64,000 nucleotides of DNA from Paenibacillus xylanexedens. Its GTDB lineage: Bacteria; Bacillota; Bacilli; Paenibacillales; Paenibacillaceae. The first letter of the stretch is position 1. Each line of letters begins with the position of its first letter. The stretch lies in NCBI RefSeq assembly GCF_001908275.1, contig NZ_CP018620.1:310001-374000 (forward strand). The letters run 5' to 3'. Of the stretch, positions 61,836 to 64,000 are shown in pieces. The notes under the pieces are model-generated. The model ran no database searches and had not been told where the DNA came from. It saw nothing but the letters and a program-made list of their open reading frames with translations. The position numbers and the translations under genes were made by a program.

Positions 61836-62120
61836 TTATCCTCCCGAGCTGCGGAAGAAGCTACCGAAGCCGCTTGATTTGGACTTGGATTTGCTATAGG
61901 AGCTGTTACTGTCCTTATTGCTTCGATACGACGACCCACCGTAGTAATAGTGTCCGCTACTGGAATCATATTCACATCCGGTATCATACTCCGGGTCACA
62001 TTCATCATTGTTGCTGCCACAACCGGATAACACGGCAGGAACCGCCAGCATCAGGGAGAACGCAACCAGCTTTGCTTTTGAACCGGGTTTCGATGCTTGC
62101 CCCCGCTCTTGGTCACTCAT
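61836..62120 (-). CDS. Small lipoprotein with Ser/Tyr/Gly-rich tail ending in Gly-Gly
   Basis: 94 residues. A signal peptide (AKLVAFSLMLAVPAVLSGCG) with lipobox LSGC is preceded by an unusual 15-residue hydrophilic leader. The mature part is short and polar: CDPEYDTGCEYDSS, then YYYGGSSYRSNKDSNSSYSK, ending FGSFFRSSGG. The size, composition and position resemble the YjfM/YgiB (DUF1190) partner of YjfC/YgiC. GAGGTGG lies 7 nt before the ATG, whose first base is the last base of the upstream gene's stop. The Gly-Gly end could be the site of ligation. Confidence 0.78.
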   Translation of the reverse strand: MSDQERGQASKPGSKAKLVAFSLMLAVPAVLSGCGSNNDECDPEYDTGCEYDSSSGHYYYGGSSYRSNKDSNSSYSKSKSKSSGFGSFFRSSGG

Positions 62121-62587
62121 TACAGATCCACCTCTTTCATATAAAACAACACTTTCTTGCGATCCGCATCCAGCACGGAATACAGGAATTCATACGTCTT
62201 GCCACCCTGAACCATGTAATGGTCCAGCAGTTGCTCGGCAAGCTCCATCGTATAGGTGGATGACGCTGTGAGTTCCAACTCCTGAAATGAACGTCCATTC
62301 CACAACATATACTCTGCACTGTACATGGAGGACATTTTGCACATCGCCAGCGCAGCATCCGCAATGGCTGCACCGTACTCATCCGGCATCTGTTGCTCAT
62401 ACGCCGTTACATATACTGCATGTTCCCGCCCATCCTGGCATTCATTGGACAGATGCGCCCAGAGTTTGTTTTTCACCAGAGTGGCATCCACCAGTTTGCG
62501 CATGAACAGTTCATCTCGCGTGACTGAAGTCTGTTCCAGCACTCCCGTCTCCGCCTGTCGATCATCCGACCAACTCCGATACGTCAA
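62120..62587 (-). CDS. Hypothetical protein of the ATP-grasp/DUF350 operon, unusual start
   Basis: 155 residues from the TTG at 62587, soluble, mostly helical (FMRKLVDATLVKNKLWAHLS; YGAAIADAALAMCKMSSMYS; ELAEQLLDHYMVQGGKTYEF). I do not recognise the family. The TTG is about 20 nt from the only ribosome-binding site (GGGAGG). An ATC codon at 62599, in frame and 8 nt from that site, fits better, giving a product that begins (M)YYSLTYRSWSDD. It is the first gene of the operon with the lipoprotein, amidoligase and DUF350 genes. Confidence 0.65.
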   Translation of the reverse strand: MTYRSWSDDRQAETGVLEQTSVTRDELFMRKLVDATLVKNKLWAHLSNECQDGREHAVYVTAYEQQMPDEYGAAIADAALAMCKMSSMYSAEYMLWNGRSFQELELTASSTYTMELAEQLLDHYMVQGGKTYEFLYSVLDADRKKVLFYMKEVDL

Positions 62588-62688
62588 TGAATAATAGATA
62601 CCGATAACCTCCCTTTTTGCGAGCTCTTAGGTGAGCCGTTTCAATTCATACAAACGTATTTAACGCAAGTGGAGGTAAAAAGTTACAC

Positions 62689-62814
62689 TATTGAATCAAT
62701 TTCATAGTACCTTTAGCTGCTTCAAATCAAGGCTAGACATAGATCAAAATGGTTTAATTTGTCTATGTCTAGTTACAAAACTCCATTTTTAGTGATTTAT
62801 GAAATTGATTCTAT
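62689..62814. repeat. Nested inverted-repeat element
   Basis: The outer arms are TATTGAATCAATTTCATA (left) and TATGAAATTGATTCTAT (right). The inner arms CTAGACATAGA and TCTATGTCTAG are perfect. The outer pair is shared with the shorter element at 37075-37118. It fills most of the space between the amidoligase operon and the ABC-F gene. Confidence 0.65.
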
Positions 62815-62916
62815 TCCCCATGACATGTAATAAAGAACATATTGGCTACCTTCGTTCTCAATTTAAGGAAGCAGGAAATAACATACTGTTTTCTACTTTT
62901 GGTATGTAATTCAGTT

Positions 62917-62948
62917 CAAAAAGGCCGGAGATGATTCTCCGACCTCGC
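62917..62948 (-). terminator. Terminator of the ABC-F gene
   Basis: GGCCGGAG and CTCCGACC form a stem with a 6-nt loop, followed on the minus strand by TTTTTG; 30 bp past the stop. Confidence 0.8.
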
Positions 62949-62979
62949 TTGTTCAATCTTATGCTCATGCCATTCGGAC

Positions 62980-64000
62980 TTATAACTCAGCCCATTGTGC
63001 CAATACATCATTATATTCAGCGGACAATTGCTCGCGATCATTCCAGATTTGTTCCAGTTCGAGCGGATTGTTCTGTACCATTTCCAACTGTTGGTCCAGC
63101 ACCTGAATCTGTGCCTCAAGACGAGCCAAAGTCTGTTCCAGCTTCTCCGCAGACGGTTTGTTGCCATTGCCACTTCTATGATTAGATGCAGCTGTTGCCG
63201 AAGGGGTCAACGCCTTACCTGATTCAGTAGAAGCTTTATGATCATGACTTCCACCGGCAGCTACAACAGTGGATCCGTTAATTGTCGAGGTTGCTCCTGG
63301 CTTCTTCCCTGATCTGGCAGTCCCGCCGGGCGTGGACGTTAAACCTGACTTCATCTCTGACTTGGCGTTCCCACGAGAAGAAACGCCCACGCCTGCTGTA
63401 GCCTGAGTTGTCGCCGCCGCACGAGCTTGCAAATCAAGCTTCTTCTCACGATACGCCTCATAGTCTCCCAGATAAGCGGTCATCTGTCCGTCCTCCAGTT
63501 CCCAGACACGGGAAGCGAGGCGATTGACGAAGTACCGATCATGCGAGATGGCAAGTACGGTTCCTTCAAAATCAACCAGTGACTCTTCCAACGCTTCTCT
63601 CGACGCGATATCCAGATGGTTGGTTGGCTCATCGAGCAGCAGTACATTGGGTTTGCGTTGCACCAGAAGAGCTAGCCGCAGACGCGTCCATTCCCCACCA
63701 GATAATTGCCCGACAGAGCGGAATACATCCGCTCCATAGAACAGATATCGGGCCAGAATTCCGCGGGCTTCTCCCTCTTCCACGCCTGCCTCCAGACGGA
63801 AGTATTCGAGTACATTCAGCTTCGGATTCGTGGGTTCCTCCTGTTGAGCCAGATACCCTACATCCACGCGTGCTCCCCACTCCAGCTTGCCCGCATTGGG
63901 CTGCTCGTCACCAAGCAACAGTTTGAACAAGGTCGTCTTGCCGGAGCCATTGCGGCCAATGAGTGCAATTTTATCCCCATATTCCAGCAGACCCGAGATT
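62980..64000 (-). CDS. ABC-F family ATPase, 3' part (cut by window end)
   Basis: The C-terminal 340 residues of an ABC-F protein; the gene continues beyond the window. The second ATPase domain has Walker A GRNGSGKTT (at the very edge), signature QLSGGEWTRLRLALL, Walker B VLLLDEPTNHLD and switch AISHDRYFVNRLA. A long Ser/Thr/Gly-rich linker (residues about 175-265 of the visible part) leads to a C-terminal coiled coil (EKLEQTLARLEAQIQVLDQQ). ABC-F proteins act on the ribosome as translation or antibiotic-resistance factors; which one this is cannot be told. Confidence 0.9.
   Translation of the reverse strand, partial: ISGLLEYGDKIALIGRNGSGKTTLFKLLLGDEQPNAGKLEWGARVDVGYLAQQEEPTNPKLNVLEYFRLEAGVEEGEARGILARYLFYGADVFRSVGQLSGGEWTRLRLALLVQRKPNVLLLDEPTNHLDIASREALEESLVDFEGTVLAISHDRYFVNRLASRVWELEDGQMTAYLGDYEAYREKKLDLQARAAATTQATAGVGVSSRGNAKSEMKSGLTSTPGGTARSGKKPGATSTINGSTVVAAGGSHDHKASTESGKALTPSATAASNHRSGNGNKPSAEKLEQTLARLEAQIQVLDQQLEMVQNNPLELEQIWNDREQLSAEYNDVLAQWAEL

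Overview
The window looks like a chromosomal segment of a Paenibacillus-type member of the Bacillota. The evidence is strong AGGAGG ribosome-binding sites with frequent TTG and GTG starts, several CUT1 sugar ABC transporters with lipoprotein binding proteins, a YesM/YesN two-component pair, a cydABDC operon, a gluconokinase close in sequence to the Bacillus enzyme, and DUF6385-type surface proteins next to TPR glycosyltransferases. No rRNA, tRNA, CRISPR array, phage or complete insertion sequence was seen.

Layout. 0-11 kb: gluconokinase, small hypothetical genes, a divergent ArsR-type/SnoaL-like pair, a TagO/WecA-family phosphosugar transferase, and a CUT1 sugar importer with a divergent LacI regulator. 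11-17.5 kb: cydA-cydB-cydD-cydC with FNR/Rex-like palindromes upstream. 17.7-32.4 kb: a cell-surface (possibly spore-surface) glycosylation locus. It has seven genes for glycosyltransferases or their partners, two DUF6385 proteins (one carrying a long Thr-rich tandem repeat) and two tandem paralogous small proteins. 32.4-38.2 kb: an MFS exporter, a winged-helix regulator and a TrpX-like ABC importer. 38.4-48 kb: an orphan C-terminal Rpn fragment, a SufR-like regulator with trhO, a response regulator/kinase/propeller-lipoprotein operon, a full-length Rpn nuclease with an internal start, an AraC regulator and a MATE pump. 48-57.4 kb: two CUT1 importers flanking a YesN/YesM pair. 57.5-64 kb: lspA, a UPF0303 protein, a nucleoside hydrolase, a four-gene ATP-grasp amidoligase/DUF350 operon, and the 3' part of an ABC-F gene.

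The points most worth a second look are these. (1) The Rpn nuclease gene has a strong internal ribosome-binding site and ATG that would make its C-terminal domain alone, and a separate small gene 5.5 kb away encodes essentially that same domain. (2) The surface-glycosylation locus pairs a Thr-rich repeat protein with its own set of glycosyltransferases. (3) The ATP-grasp operon includes a small lipoprotein ending in Gly-Gly, a plausible ligase substrate. (4) At least four kinds of nested inverted-repeat intergenic elements occur; one is present in four copies and one sits inside a transporter operon.

All homology calls come from reading motifs by eye. Start sites were chosen from Shine-Dalgarno spacing.
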